This document shows, one piece after another, positions 1 through 7,033 of a stretch of DNA of 64,000 nucleotides; position 1 is the first letter of the stretch, and every line of letters starts with the position of its first letter. The notes under the pieces were generated by a model. That model saw nothing but the letters and a program-made list of their open reading frames with translations. It was not told the DNA's origin and ran no database searches. Position numbers and translations under genes: made by a program. Source of the DNA: Thermotoga caldifontis AZM44c09 (GTDB lineage Bacteria > Thermotogota > Thermotogae > Thermotogales > DSM-5069); the NCBI RefSeq assembly GCF_000828655.1, contig NZ_AP014509.1:1550001-1614000 (forward strand). Reading direction: 5' to 3'.

Positions 1-405
1 GCCTTTACCCTTCATGTTCCTCGCGATCTCGATGGCGAGCAAAGAGGTGAATATGAGTCCAAAACCCCAGTTCAGATAGCTCGTAACGATCATCACTACG
101 CATGCGAGTGCCACGGCTTTGAACGGCGTATCTGCAACTCTCGCGATGGCCCTCAGGAGCGCTGCCATGGGTTTCGTCTGGGCGAGGATGTGACCCGTCA
201 TCAGAACGAGACACATCTGCATCGCGAACGAGAGCAAACTCCAGAAACCATCACCCATGTACACGATCATGTCGATGGGACTTTTCTTCTGGATCACCAT
301 TCCGAGAATGAAGGTGAGCAGAGTGAGGATCATCGCGAAGATCAGAGCGTCCGGTAGGTACTTCTTTGCAAATTTCGAGAACACGTTGCCGAGAACCCTA
401 AGCAC
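1..405 (-). CDS. Short-chain fatty acid transporter (AtoE family), N-terminal part, cut by window edge
   Basis: The minus-strand frame is open from a GTG at 405 to base 1, giving 135 codons with no stop, so the C-terminus lies outside the window. The start follows a GGAGG ribosome site at about 417-413. The N-terminus, with FAKKYLPDALIFAMILTLL and then hydrophobic stretches, resembles the AtoE/short-chain fatty acid uptake family of inner-membrane carriers; the later text SYLNWGFGLIF also fits. These carriers import acetate- to hexanoate-size acids, but the exact substrate cannot be told. It is divergent from the GntR gene, and I see no convincing promoter of its own in the 115 bp between them. 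Confidence 0.7.
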   Translation of the reverse strand, partial: MLRVLGNVFSKFAKKYLPDALIFAMILTLLTFILGMVIQKKSPIDMIVYMGDGFWSLLSFAMQMCLVLMTGHILAQTKPMAALLRAIARVADTPFKAVALACVVMIVTSYLNWGFGLIFTSLLAIEIARNMKGKG

Positions 406-487
406 AACGACCCCTCCCTTGTGAAGTGTTTCTTGATAGTTAAACTAACATTTTTGGGCAACAAGAATCAAGTAGACGCCCGTTGCA

Positions 488-519
488 TTGACAGGTTTAC
501 TGTAATACTGTAATATTAC
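488..519 (+). promoter_or_regulatory. Promoter and likely operator of the GntR/ABC operon
   Basis: TTGACA at 488-493 and TAATAT at 511-516 are separated by 17 bp, an almost ideal housekeeping promoter. Two direct copies of TACTGTAA lie at 498-505 and 506-513, and a perfect 10-bp palindrome, GTAATATTAC, lies at 510-519 across the -10 box. YtrA-type GntR repressors usually bind palindromes over their own promoter, so autoregulation is the likely function. That last step is inference. Transcription would start near 523, almost at the gene start. Confidence 0.7.
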
Positions 520-532
520 GGTGGTGAATGGT

Positions 533-934
533 GTGTGGTTCAGGGTTGATTTCTCGTCGCACGTGCCCGTGTACAAGCAAATAAAGGAAAAATTGAAACT
601 TCTCCTGCTCAGCGGAGAGCTGAAGCCCGGAGATTTCGTTCCCTCGATCAGGACGCTCGCGAACGATCTTGGTGTGAACGTCAACACCGTCGCGAGGGCT
701 TACAGAGAACTCGTGGCGGAAGGCGTGCTCGAGCCTGTCCGTGGTGAAGGATACGTTGTGAAGCGGCTGAACTTGAACGAACTGGTGGAGTCGACGCTCG
801 ATAGGTTTCGTAGCACCGTCGAAGAATGCAAAAGGGTTGGGATCGAACCCGAACGACTCATAATCTTGCTCGAAGAAGTTTACGGGAGGCGGGACGATGG
901 TTCTCAGTGTGAAAGGACTGGTGAAGAGTTATAG
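533..934 (+). CDS. GntR-family transcriptional regulator, YtrA-like
   Basis: A short regulator of 133 residues. Residues about 8-75 form a GntR winged-helix domain (VYKQIKEKLKLLLLSGELKPGD, then PSIRTLANDLGVNVNTVARAY). Only a short helical tail follows instead of a large effector domain, which is the YtrA subfamily pattern. The frame also has GTG codons at 521 and 524. I prefer GTG at 533 because family members usually begin MWF-x-(I/V)-D and because GGTGGTGA at 520-527 can then serve as ribosome site. The gene overlaps the next ABC ATPase by 38 bp, typical of YtrA regulators that control a linked ABC exporter. The inducer is unknown. Confidence 0.85.
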   Translation: MWFRVDFSSHVPVYKQIKEKLKLLLLSGELKPGDFVPSIRTLANDLGVNVNTVARAYRELVAEGVLEPVRGEGYVVKRLNLNELVESTLDRFRSTVEECKRVGIEPERLIILLEEVYGRRDDGSQCERTGEEL

Positions 935-1682
935 GAAAAGGCGTGCGGTCGATGATGTTTCTTTCCAAGTTGGAAAGGGACAGATCTTTGCCCTGCTCGG
1001 ACCGAACGGCGCGGGAAAAACAACGACGATCAAGTGCATCCTTGGACTCAGGAAGCCGGACGCTGGTGAGATCTCGATCGAAGGGTCCTATTCGTACCTG
1101 CCAGAGCAGAAAGAACTCTACAGATACATGACGGTAGAAAAGATGGTGCGAATCAGTGAAAGCATCAGCCGCAGTTTCGATGCGAGGAAGGCCTTCGATT
1201 TGCTCGAAGAGTTTCAAATACCTCTCAAAGAGAAGATTGCGAACCTCTCGCACGGAATGAACACGCTGACGTACCTTTCTCTGATCCTCGCAGAAGACGT
1301 GGATCTGTACCTGATGGACGAACCCACCTGGGGACTGGATCCGTTGATGCGCAGCAAGGTGATCGAAATGATCAGAAAACTACCTCAGGATGGAAAGTCC
1401 GTGCTCTACACGAGCCACATTCTCTCCGAAGTCGAAAAGGTGGCGGACGTGATCGCGATCATGGTGAAGGGAAGGATCGTCGAAATGGACAGCCTGGACA
1501 ATTTGAAAGAGAAATACGTTGCGTGCGTCGTACCCAAAGGTCAGAAGATCGATGGATACCTCTATCGGTCGATGGAGAGCGAGGATGTCTACGTCGTACA
1601 GAGAGATAAGGCAGCTGGACAGGTTCAACCGGCGGATTTTGAAATGATCTTCGAAGCCTTGGCGAGAGGAGTGAAAAGATGA
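897..1682 (+). CDS. ABC transporter ATP-binding protein (exporter type, linked to GntR)
   Basis: 261 residues. The Walker A motif is GPNGAGKTTT (about residues 36-45) and Walker B with the catalytic glutamate is LYLMDEPTWGLDP. The signature motif is unusual: LSHGM in place of LSGGQ, as seen in some ABC-2 exporter ATPases. It powers the membrane protein encoded just downstream, with which it shares a 4-bp overlap. Start ATG is preceded by GGGAGG. Linked YtrA-type systems often respond to cell-wall stress or export a metabolite, but the substrate here cannot be read from sequence. Confidence 0.85.
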   Translation: MVLSVKGLVKSYRKRRAVDDVSFQVGKGQIFALLGPNGAGKTTTIKCILGLRKPDAGEISIEGSYSYLPEQKELYRYMTVEKMVRISESISRSFDARKAFDLLEEFQIPLKEKIANLSHGMNTLTYLSLILAEDVDLYLMDEPTWGLDPLMRSKVIEMIRKLPQDGKSVLYTSHILSEVEKVADVIAIMVKGRIVEMDSLDNLKEKYVACVVPKGQKIDGYLYRSMESEDVYVVQRDKAAGQVQPADFEMIFEALARGVKR

Positions 1683-2443
1683 TCCGCAAAGAGTTGGCAG
1701 ACATGAGACTGAGATCGATCGTCATCTTCTGTCTGGGTGTGGGGCTCTTCTTCACGGTGGCACCGCTGCACAGATTCGCTCTGGAAATGTTGAACGAGTA
1801 CACACAGCTGGAGAACATGCCAAAATTCCTTGAAAGACTGCTTCCAAAAACTTTCATAGAAAGACTATCTGAGTGGAGTTTCTTCATCTACACGCAGTGG
1901 TTCGGGAAAAATCTTGGTCAGTTCGTGCCCATACTCGCCACGATCATGGCGTTTCCGCTGTTCGCCAGGGAGACGGAGAACGGTACCATGGAGTTCCTCT
2001 TGGCCAGAAACAGCAGAGAAAAGGTTTTCTGGTCGAAAACTTGCGTTGCCAGCCTGGTTCTGATCGCTCAGATGTTCGTGTTCTCGTTGTTGCCAGGTAT
2101 CTACTCCTGGCTCGCTTCGAAAGATTTCAAGTACGAATACCTCGCGGCGTACACCGTTCACACGATCGTAGGTTCGCTCTTCTGGTTCATGCTCACGATG
2201 ATGTTCTCCGTGGTGTACGATGATCAGGTCAAACCCATTCTGACCACTGTCGGAATTCTCGCGAGCACCACCGTGGTCGGGATCTTCAAACCGCTGAGAT
2301 TCATGAACACTTACACCTACATACTCGGTGGGAAGATACTCTCCACGGGGCGTATGGACGTTCCCTACACGCTTGGATTGCTTGTCCTGATCGTTCTCCT
2401 GCTGATCTGTAGTTATGTGCTGTTTCTGAAAAAAGAATTCTGA
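1679..2443 (+). CDS. ABC-2 type exporter membrane protein
   Basis: 254 residues with about six hydrophobic segments, including one near residues 14-30 and a last one near 230-250 ending LFLKKEF. The text FARETENGTMEFLLARNSREKVFWSKT, shortened here to its features, is the characteristic cytosolic loop of ABC-2 permeases (charged, followed by a helix). It overlaps the ATPase gene by 4 bp (ATGA) and is its obvious partner; together they form a two-gene exporter under the GntR regulator. The substrate is unknown. Confidence 0.75.
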   Translation: MIRKELADMRLRSIVIFCLGVGLFFTVAPLHRFALEMLNEYTQLENMPKFLERLLPKTFIERLSEWSFFIYTQWFGKNLGQFVPILATIMAFPLFARETENGTMEFLLARNSREKVFWSKTCVASLVLIAQMFVFSLLPGIYSWLASKDFKYEYLAAYTVHTIVGSLFWFMLTMMFSVVYDDQVKPILTTVGILASTTVVGIFKPLRFMNTYTYILGGKILSTGRMDVPYTLGLLVLIVLLLICSYVLFLKKEF

Positions 2444-2457
2444 AGGAGGTTGATAGA

Positions 2458-2778
2458 ATGCTGCTGACCACAACGGAGAGGCTCGAAGGTTACGAGATCG
2501 TCGAAACGCTCGGTATGGTGATGGGTAACGTGGTCTATTCCAAACACCTCGGCAAAGACATCGCCGCTGCGTTCAAAACGCTGGCTGGTGGGGAGATCAA
2601 ATCCTACACGGAGTTGCTGACCGAGGCGAGGAACATAGCACTTCAAAGGATGATCGCCGAAGCTGAAAAGCTCGGCGCGGATGCGGTCGTCGGTGTCAGG
2701 TTCAGTAGCGCGTCGATCATGCAGTCGGCAGCCGAGGTGCTCGCCTACGGAACGGCCGTCAAACTGAAGAAAGTCTGA
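2458..2778 (+). CDS. YbjQ/UPF0145 family protein
   Basis: 106 residues, close to the normal family length. The protein begins MLLTTTERLEGYEI and contains the typical block LTEARNIALQRMIAEAEKLG followed by GADAVVGVRF, both hallmarks of the YbjQ (putative heavy-metal-binding) family. The biochemical function of the family is not established. A clear AAGGAGG ribosome site precedes ATG 2458. It lies 14 bp after the exporter gene and may be in the same transcript. Its last 20 bp overlap the convergent lysA gene. Confidence 0.85.
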   Translation: MLLTTTERLEGYEIVETLGMVMGNVVYSKHLGKDIAAAFKTLAGGEIKSYTELLTEARNIALQRMIAEAEKLGADAVVGVRFSSASIMQSAAEVLAYGTAVKLKKV

Positions 2779-3916
2779 AACCAGATTCGCTGCAGTACAG
2801 AATTTCCGGGGCCTTTCTCAAAAGATTGTAGTGTGAAGACATCGCATAACCGTACGCACCCACGTCCCTTATGACCACGTATTCACCCTCTTCTGGTCGT
2901 GGGAGTGAGAGGCCCTTCGCGAAAGTGTCCGCACTCTCACAAACTGGACCGACGACGTCCGCGACGATGGTGGGCCTGCCGTTCGAGGAATAAAGAGGTT
3001 CTATCCTGTGCCGCGCGCCGTAGAGCGCTGGTCTTATCAAGTGTGACATTCCCGCGTCGATCACGACGAAGGTTTTGTTCTTCGTCCTCTTCACGTACTC
3101 GACTTTTGAAACCAGATAACCCGCGGGTCCCACGATCCACCTGCCGAGTTCTAAAAGTATCTTGCAGTTGAAGCTTTCGAGGATAGGGAAAATGGTCCTT
3201 CTGTACTCTTCCAGATCGAGCTGTCTTCCGTCACCGTAATCGATACCCCAGCCTCCGCCGAGGTTCACAAGTTCCAGATCCAGATCCAATTTTGAGGCGA
3301 AAGATTTCATCGATTCGAACGCCTCTCTGTAAGGACCAACTTCCACGATCTGAGAACCTATGTGACAGTGCAAGCCCACAAGTTGGATGAACTTGCTCTT
3401 TGAAATGATCTTCACCATCGTTTCCGCGGTCTCGTAATCGACGCCGAACTTGTTCTCCTTCAAACCCGTGGCGATGTGGTGGTGCGTCTTCGGGTCCACG
3501 TTCGGATTGACCCTGATCGCAACCCTCACGGGTTTGTCCGCCACGGACTGGAGTCTGAGCAACTCTTCGAGGCTGTCGAGGTTGATGCAGAACACCCCAT
3601 CGTCAACGTAGTGCTTCAACTCGCCCACGCTCTTGCAGTTTCCGTTCACAACGATCCGATCCGGTGTGAAACCTGCCTCTCTGACGCGTTCGTACTCACC
3701 GAAAGAAACCACATCGACCATGGTGCCAAGTTCGTTGAGCATGGAAAGGATGTCGATGTTGAAGTTGGCCTTCACCGCGTAGGCCAGTTGAAAGTCAAAC
3801 CGATTGAAGAAATCGTAAAGCATTCTGACCCTGCCGCGGATGAAATCCAGATCGTAAAAATAGAAGGGTGTGCCGAAGGCCTCGGCGGCGGAAAGCAGAA
3901 CGGAAGGATCAACCAC
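2759..3916 (-). CDS. lysA: Diaminopimelate decarboxylase
   Basis: 385 residues. A PLP enzyme that decarboxylates meso-diaminopimelate to L-lysine, the last lysine step. The PLP lysine is in YAVKANFN; HCHIGSQI and GGGWGIDYG give the phosphate-binding region; CESAD near the C-terminus supplies the active-site cysteine of the partner subunit. GTG 3916 is preceded by GGGAGTGA. It follows the importer ATPase gene by 18 bp on the same strand, so it should be transcribed with the aromatic amino acid importer and be subject to the same leader attenuator unless an internal promoter exists. Its 3' end overlaps the convergent YbjQ-like gene. Confidence 0.93.
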   Translation of the reverse strand: MVDPSVLLSAAEAFGTPFYFYDLDFIRGRVRMLYDFFNRFDFQLAYAVKANFNIDILSMLNELGTMVDVVSFGEYERVREAGFTPDRIVVNGNCKSVGELKHYVDDGVFCINLDSLEELLRLQSVADKPVRVAIRVNPNVDPKTHHHIATGLKENKFGVDYETAETMVKIISKSKFIQLVGLHCHIGSQIVEVGPYREAFESMKSFASKLDLDLELVNLGGGWGIDYGDGRQLDLEEYRRTIFPILESFNCKILLELGRWIVGPAGYLVSKVEYVKRTKNKTFVVIDAGMSHLIRPALYGARHRIEPLYSSNGRPTIVADVVGPVCESADTFAKGLSLPRPEEGEYVVIRDVGAYGYAMSSHYNLLRKAPEILYCSESGFRLSSV

Positions 3917-3934
3917 GCTCGATCACTCCCTGGT

Positions 3935-4681
3935 TCAGGTTGTCGCTGTTAATTTGGATTTTATCATCGATTTGAGCTGGCTCGCTTGGACTTTTTGTTT
4001 CGATTTGTCGATACGCGCCACGATCCTCCCATCTTCCATGACGATCACGGTATCACCGTACTGCTCGGCGATGTTCATGTCGTGCGTGATCATCAAGATC
4101 GTGGTGCCCAAGGTTTTGTTTATCCTGTCGGTCAATTCCATGATCTTTTCGGTGCTCTTCGGATCCAGCGAAGCCGTGTGTTCGTCCAGTAGCAGGAGCT
4201 TCGGATTCGAAGAGACCGCCATGACCATGGCGAGTGCTTGTTTCTGCCCTCCTGAAAGCTTCGACGCTTTCTTCTTCAGGTTCTCCTCAAGCCCGAGCTC
4301 ACAGGATCTGAGCAGCTCCAACGCTCTGATATCGACACGGCCGAAGGTGAGACCTCTGAAACCCTTTTTCCTCGCGAGCATGAGGTTCTCTTCGATGCTT
4401 AGATTTGGGAAGATACCGAGGTTTGGATCCTGGCAGACGATGCTGCCACATTTGAAGATCTTCTCTTCCTTCAACACCTGACCCATGATTCGACAGACCC
4501 CGAAGGTCGGTTTCACCTCACCCACGATGACTTTCATCAGCGTGCTCTTTCCCGCCCCGTTGGCCCCCACGATGACAACAAACTGACCTTCCTCAACGAA
4601 CAGATCGATGTCCCTCAACGCGATTTTCTCGTCGAGCGTACCTTTGTTGTAAATGACTGTGACTTTCTGGAGCTCTATCAT
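3935..4681 (-). CDS. ABC importer ATP-binding protein, tryptophan/tyrosine-type (TrpZ-like)
   Basis: 248 residues. Walker A is GANGAGKST, the signature is LSGGQKQA and Walker B is LLLLDEHTASLDP (histidine where most have proline), followed by the switch region ITHDMN. The open frame extends far upstream of ATG 4681, but this ATG has GAGGTGA before it and overlaps the permease stop by 4 bp, so it is the start. The three-gene set (ABC_sub_bind periplasmic protein, one permease, one ATPase) matches the predicted tryptophan/tyrosine importers of Firmicutes. The leader peptide upstream supports an aromatic amino acid substrate. Confidence 0.88.
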   Translation of the reverse strand: MIELQKVTVIYNKGTLDEKIALRDIDLFVEEGQFVVIVGANGAGKSTLMKVIVGEVKPTFGVCRIMGQVLKEEKIFKCGSIVCQDPNLGIFPNLSIEENLMLARKKGFRGLTFGRVDIRALELLRSCELGLEENLKKKASKLSGGQKQALAMVMAVSSNPKLLLLDEHTASLDPKSTEKIMELTDRINKTLGTTILMITHDMNIAEQYGDTVIVMEDGRIVARIDKSKQKVQASQLKSMIKSKLTATT

Positions 4682-5640
4682 ACGGTCACCTCGCTCTTTT
4701 TGAACCTTCTTGCGGCTATCACGCTGACAACGAACATCGCGGTGAGCAGTTTCATGTCGCTCGGTCTGAAACCGATGCGATAGCCGTACTTCATCGCGAG
4801 CGACAACAGAATTTGATAGACCACGGCACCCACGACCGGAAATAGCAGTCCATAAGCGAATTCTCTCGAACCAAAGATGATCTCCCCGAGTATCACCGAT
4901 GCCAGGCACACCACGACCATGCCCGCGCCCATGTTCACATCAGCAAAACCACTGTACATGCTGAACAGTGCACCAGACAGGCCCACCAAAAAGTTCGCAA
5001 CCGTGAGTCCCATCAACGCAAAGAAGTTAGGATTCACACCCAGTACCTTCACAGCGAACCTGTTGCGACCGTAACCTCTGAGCATGGTACCGAGTTCGGT
5101 ACGGAGGAACAACCAGAGAAGGAACCCGATGACCACTACGAACATCGCGATGATGAACAGGTCATGCCCATCGGCCCTGTTGTTGAACGGCACGATCGCA
5201 GCCCTCACGCCTTCCTTTTCGTACTGAAAACTTCCAGAACCTCCGAGGATGTCGTCCAGAGGAGTTTTTCCCACGATCTGTTCGTAAGAGAGCACCTTTT
5301 CGGTGCTGAAGCGTGGGATCGGCAGATTCGGTGAATTCATGATGCGTATGGCAACCGAGTAAAGACCCGTCATGACCATGATCGATGCGAGGAGCGTGTG
5401 GATCTTGAAGCGTGTGCTTATCAGCGCGGTGATGAATCCGGCTGCGCTGGCGGCAAGCGCAGCCAGAAAAACCGAACTGACCCACCCATGGCCGGAGCGA
5501 AGAAGGGCCGCCACGACGGCCGCACCAACGATGTAGGAGCCGTCGGGCGTCAGATCGGGAAGATCCACAACGCGGAACGATATGTAAACACCCATGGCGG
5601 CCAGAGCGAGCAACAAGCCTTGCTCGAGGATCGCTATCAT
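4678..5640 (-). CDS. ABC importer permease, tryptophan/tyrosine-type (TrpY-like)
   Basis: 320 residues with about eight hydrophobic segments. The start FRVVDLPDLTPDGSYIVGAAV and the later LVGLSGALFSMYSGFADVNMG, cut here to short parts, follow the branched-chain/sugar permease fold with the family's VDLPDLT signature near residue 28. It forms the membrane channel of the importer together with the ATPase that follows. Genes on both sides overlap it by 4 bp (ATGA), so the three components are translationally coupled. Confidence 0.85.
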   Translation of the reverse strand: MIAILEQGLLLALAAMGVYISFRVVDLPDLTPDGSYIVGAAVVAALLRSGHGWVSSVFLAALAASAAGFITALISTRFKIHTLLASIMVMTGLYSVAIRIMNSPNLPIPRFSTEKVLSYEQIVGKTPLDDILGGSGSFQYEKEGVRAAIVPFNNRADGHDLFIIAMFVVVIGFLLWLFLRTELGTMLRGYGRNRFAVKVLGVNPNFFALMGLTVANFLVGLSGALFSMYSGFADVNMGAGMVVVCLASVILGEIIFGSREFAYGLLFPVVGAVVYQILLSLAMKYGYRIGFRPSDMKLLTAMFVVSVIAARRFKKSEVTV

Positions 5641-6617
5641 CTTTTCACCTCTTGACCGTTCTCAACGACGATGTTGGCCCTGTTGATGATCTCTTGAGGA
5701 ATGCTCACGTTCAGTTCTTTCATCAGATCGAGGTTGATGAACAACAGCAGAGATTCAGGACCAATCAGGTGGGACTCCAGCTCGCTGGGCTTCTTGCCTT
5801 TCAGGATCTCGACCACGAGTTTTCCCGTCTCGACACCCACCTGGAAGTAGTCGAAACCGAAACCTATCAGTCCACCCTGACGTGCGATGTCGATGTCGGC
5901 AGCCACGATGGGTTTCTTCAACCTGAGCGCCGCGGCTCCGATCGCCTGCATCGAGGCTGCTGCGGTGTTGTCCGTTCCGATGTAGATGACGTCCACATCT
6001 GGCCCGACGCTGTTCACTGCGGCGACCATCTCGCTCGCGTTGGTACCCGTCATGTCCACTATCGTCAGGCCGAGCGATGGCGCGGCAGCTTTGGCCATGT
6101 TGGTCAGCGTAACGGAGTTGGCCTCGCCGGGATTGTAGAGAACCCCCACCCTCTTCGCGTTGGGAAAGACCGTCTTGATCAATCTCAAATGTGTCGAAAC
6201 TGGCACCATATCCGAAACGCCCACAACGTTGGAATCGTTCCTTCCCATCTGCTTGATGAGTCCCGCACCAACGGGGTCGGTGACCGCGGAGAACACCACG
6301 GGTCTGTCCGTGATCACCTGAACACAGGCCTGAGCGCTTGGAGTTGTTATCGCGACGACGATGTCCACTTTCTCACTGGCGAACTTTCTTGCGATCGCTG
6401 CAGCGTTCTGTACGCTACCTTGAGCGTTCTGTCTGTCGATGAGAACATCGGTACCGATCTTGAAGCCCGCGTCTTCCAGCGCCTTCACGATGCCGTCAAA
6501 GACTGCGTTGAGTGCCGGATGGTCAACGATCTGGGTGATGCCGATTCTCACAGCTCCAAAGCTCAAAACTGACACGAGCAGTAAAGCTACCACGGCGGCC
6601 AAAGACTTCCTCAGCAT
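5637..6617 (-). CDS. ABC importer substrate-binding protein (ABC_sub_bind / TrpX-like)
   Basis: 326 residues. An N-terminal signal peptide (MLRKSLAAVVALLLVSV, cleavage probably after LSFGA) lacks a lipobox cysteine, so it is a free or otherwise anchored extracytoplasmic protein. The mature part has the ABC_sub_bind pattern: GITQIVDHPALNAV, then AIARKFASEKVDIVVA and FSAVTDPVGAGL. ATG 6617 follows GGAGGTG with 5 bp spacing; a GTG two codons earlier overlaps that site and is less likely. The gene begins 30 bp after a transcription terminator that is part of the leader attenuator. Confidence 0.88.
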   Translation of the reverse strand: MLRKSLAAVVALLLVSVLSFGAVRIGITQIVDHPALNAVFDGIVKALEDAGFKIGTDVLIDRQNAQGSVQNAAAIARKFASEKVDIVVAITTPSAQACVQVITDRPVVFSAVTDPVGAGLIKQMGRNDSNVVGVSDMVPVSTHLRLIKTVFPNAKRVGVLYNPGEANSVTLTNMAKAAAPSLGLTIVDMTGTNASEMVAAVNSVGPDVDVIYIGTDNTAAASMQAIGAAALRLKKPIVAADIDIARQGGLIGFGFDYFQVGVETGKLVVEILKGKKPSELESHLIGPESLLLFINLDLMKELNVSIPQEIINRANIVVENGQEVKR

Positions 6618-6646
6618 ACCCACACCTCCACACGTTCGAATGGTTT

Positions 6647-6683
6647 AAAAAAAGAGGGCATCCTTTTCTGGATGCCCTCTTCC
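6647..6683 (-). terminator. Attenuator terminator before the aromatic amino acid importer
   Basis: On the minus strand, arms AAGAGGGCATCC (6681-6670 side) and GGATGCCCTCTT (6663-6652 side) pair over 12 bp around a 6-nt loop, followed by seven T residues (6653-6647). It lies between the leader peptide and the importer genes. Its 5' arm is also complementary to an upstream segment, which makes it conditional rather than constitutive. Confidence 0.92.
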
Positions 6684-6756
6684 TTTTTACTCTGGATTCC
6701 CCTATGTGCCAAGTGGCTTAGGGGGAATCCCGGAAGAGGGCCTTCCCCTAAACCAC
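6674..6756 (-). promoter_or_regulatory. Antiterminator and alternative hairpins of the tryptophan-type attenuator
   Basis: Three mutually exclusive pairings can be read on the minus strand. Segment GCCCTCTTCC (6741-6732) is perfectly complementary over 10 nt to GGAAGAGGGC (6683-6674), the 5' side of the terminator; this is the antiterminator. The same segment sits in the loop of a second hairpin, arms 6756-6743 and 6727-6713, whose 5' arm overlaps the second Trp codon. A third hairpin pairs GGATTCCCC (6730-6722) with GGGGAATCC (6702-6694). A ribosome stalled on the tandem Trp codons would cover about to 6742, blocking the second hairpin and freeing the antiterminator. Confidence 0.85.
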
Positions 6757-6809
6757 CAGTAAGCGTATGCAAATTCACCAAACCCGGTCCTGATGGCTAT
6801 CGCTTTCAT
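6702..6809 (-). CDS. Aromatic-rich leader peptide (TrpL-like), 35 residues
   Basis: ATG 6809 to TAG 6704-6702. The middle of the peptide reads GFGEFAYAYWWF, with Trp18 and Trp19 in tandem, Tyr15, Tyr17 and Phe residues at 10, 13 and 20; the remainder is RGRPSSGIPPKPLGT. Clustered codons for the regulated amino acid before a terminator/antiterminator pair are the hallmark of ribosome-mediated attenuation, as in the trp operon of E. coli. A G-rich run (6819-6815) five bases upstream may be the ribosome site. It lies about 25 bases after a predicted transcription start and is too short for ordinary gene calling. Confidence 0.88.
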   Translation of the reverse strand: MKAIAIRTGFGEFAYAYWWFRGRPSSGIPPKPLGT

Positions 6810-6839
6810 AGAAACCCCCGTTCGCACTTGTTTGGATTG

Positions 6840-6868
6840 AGTATATCACCTTGTCTTTCGTCTGTCAA
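6840..6868 (-). promoter_or_regulatory. Promoter of the leader/importer operon, with palindrome at -35
   Basis: On the minus strand TTGACA (6868-6863) and TATACT (6845-6840) are 17 bp apart, close to consensus. Transcription should begin near 6833, leaving a leader of about 215 nt before the importer gene. The -35 box lies inside a small palindrome, CTGTC-TT-GACAG (6872-6861), which could be a repressor site; that is speculative. Confidence 0.85.
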
Positions 6869-6884
6869 GACAGTTAACAAAAAA

Positions 6885-6972
6885 TGGTGCCGGGGATCGG
6901 ATTCGAACCGACACGGGGCCTCGCCCCAGCGGATTTTAAGTCCGCAGCGTCTGCCTGTTCCGCCACCCCGGC
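6885..6972 (-). tRNA. tRNA-Leu (anticodon UAA)
   Basis: 88 nt with encoded CCA. Acceptor arms are GCCGGGG (from 6972) and CCCCGGC; the anticodon stem GCGGA/TCCGC encloses loop CTTAAAA, so the anticodon is TAA, reading UUA leucine codons. A long variable arm (GGGGCGAGGCCCC), typical of leucine tRNAs, and the T-arm GTTCGAATC are present. Six T residues follow the CCA directly. The gene sits between gamma-glutamyltranspeptidase and the importer leader, all on the minus strand. Confidence 0.97.
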
Positions 6973-6983
6973 ACCACATTTAG

Positions 6984-7013
6984 AGTCTACAACCAGTTCA
7001 ATTCTCCCGTCAA
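6984..7013 (-). promoter_or_regulatory. Promoter of tRNA-Leu(UAA)
   Basis: On the minus strand TTGACG (7013-7008) and TAGACT (6989-6984) are 18 bp apart. The start of transcription would fall a few bases before the 5' end of the tRNA at 6972. Confidence 0.65.
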
Positions 7014-7033
7014 GTCTTCCGACAAAAACACAT

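Noticed and set aside
6672..6983. A 103-codon plus-strand open frame
   Set aside because: It runs antisense through the leader attenuator and the tRNA-Leu gene, so it cannot be a real protein gene.
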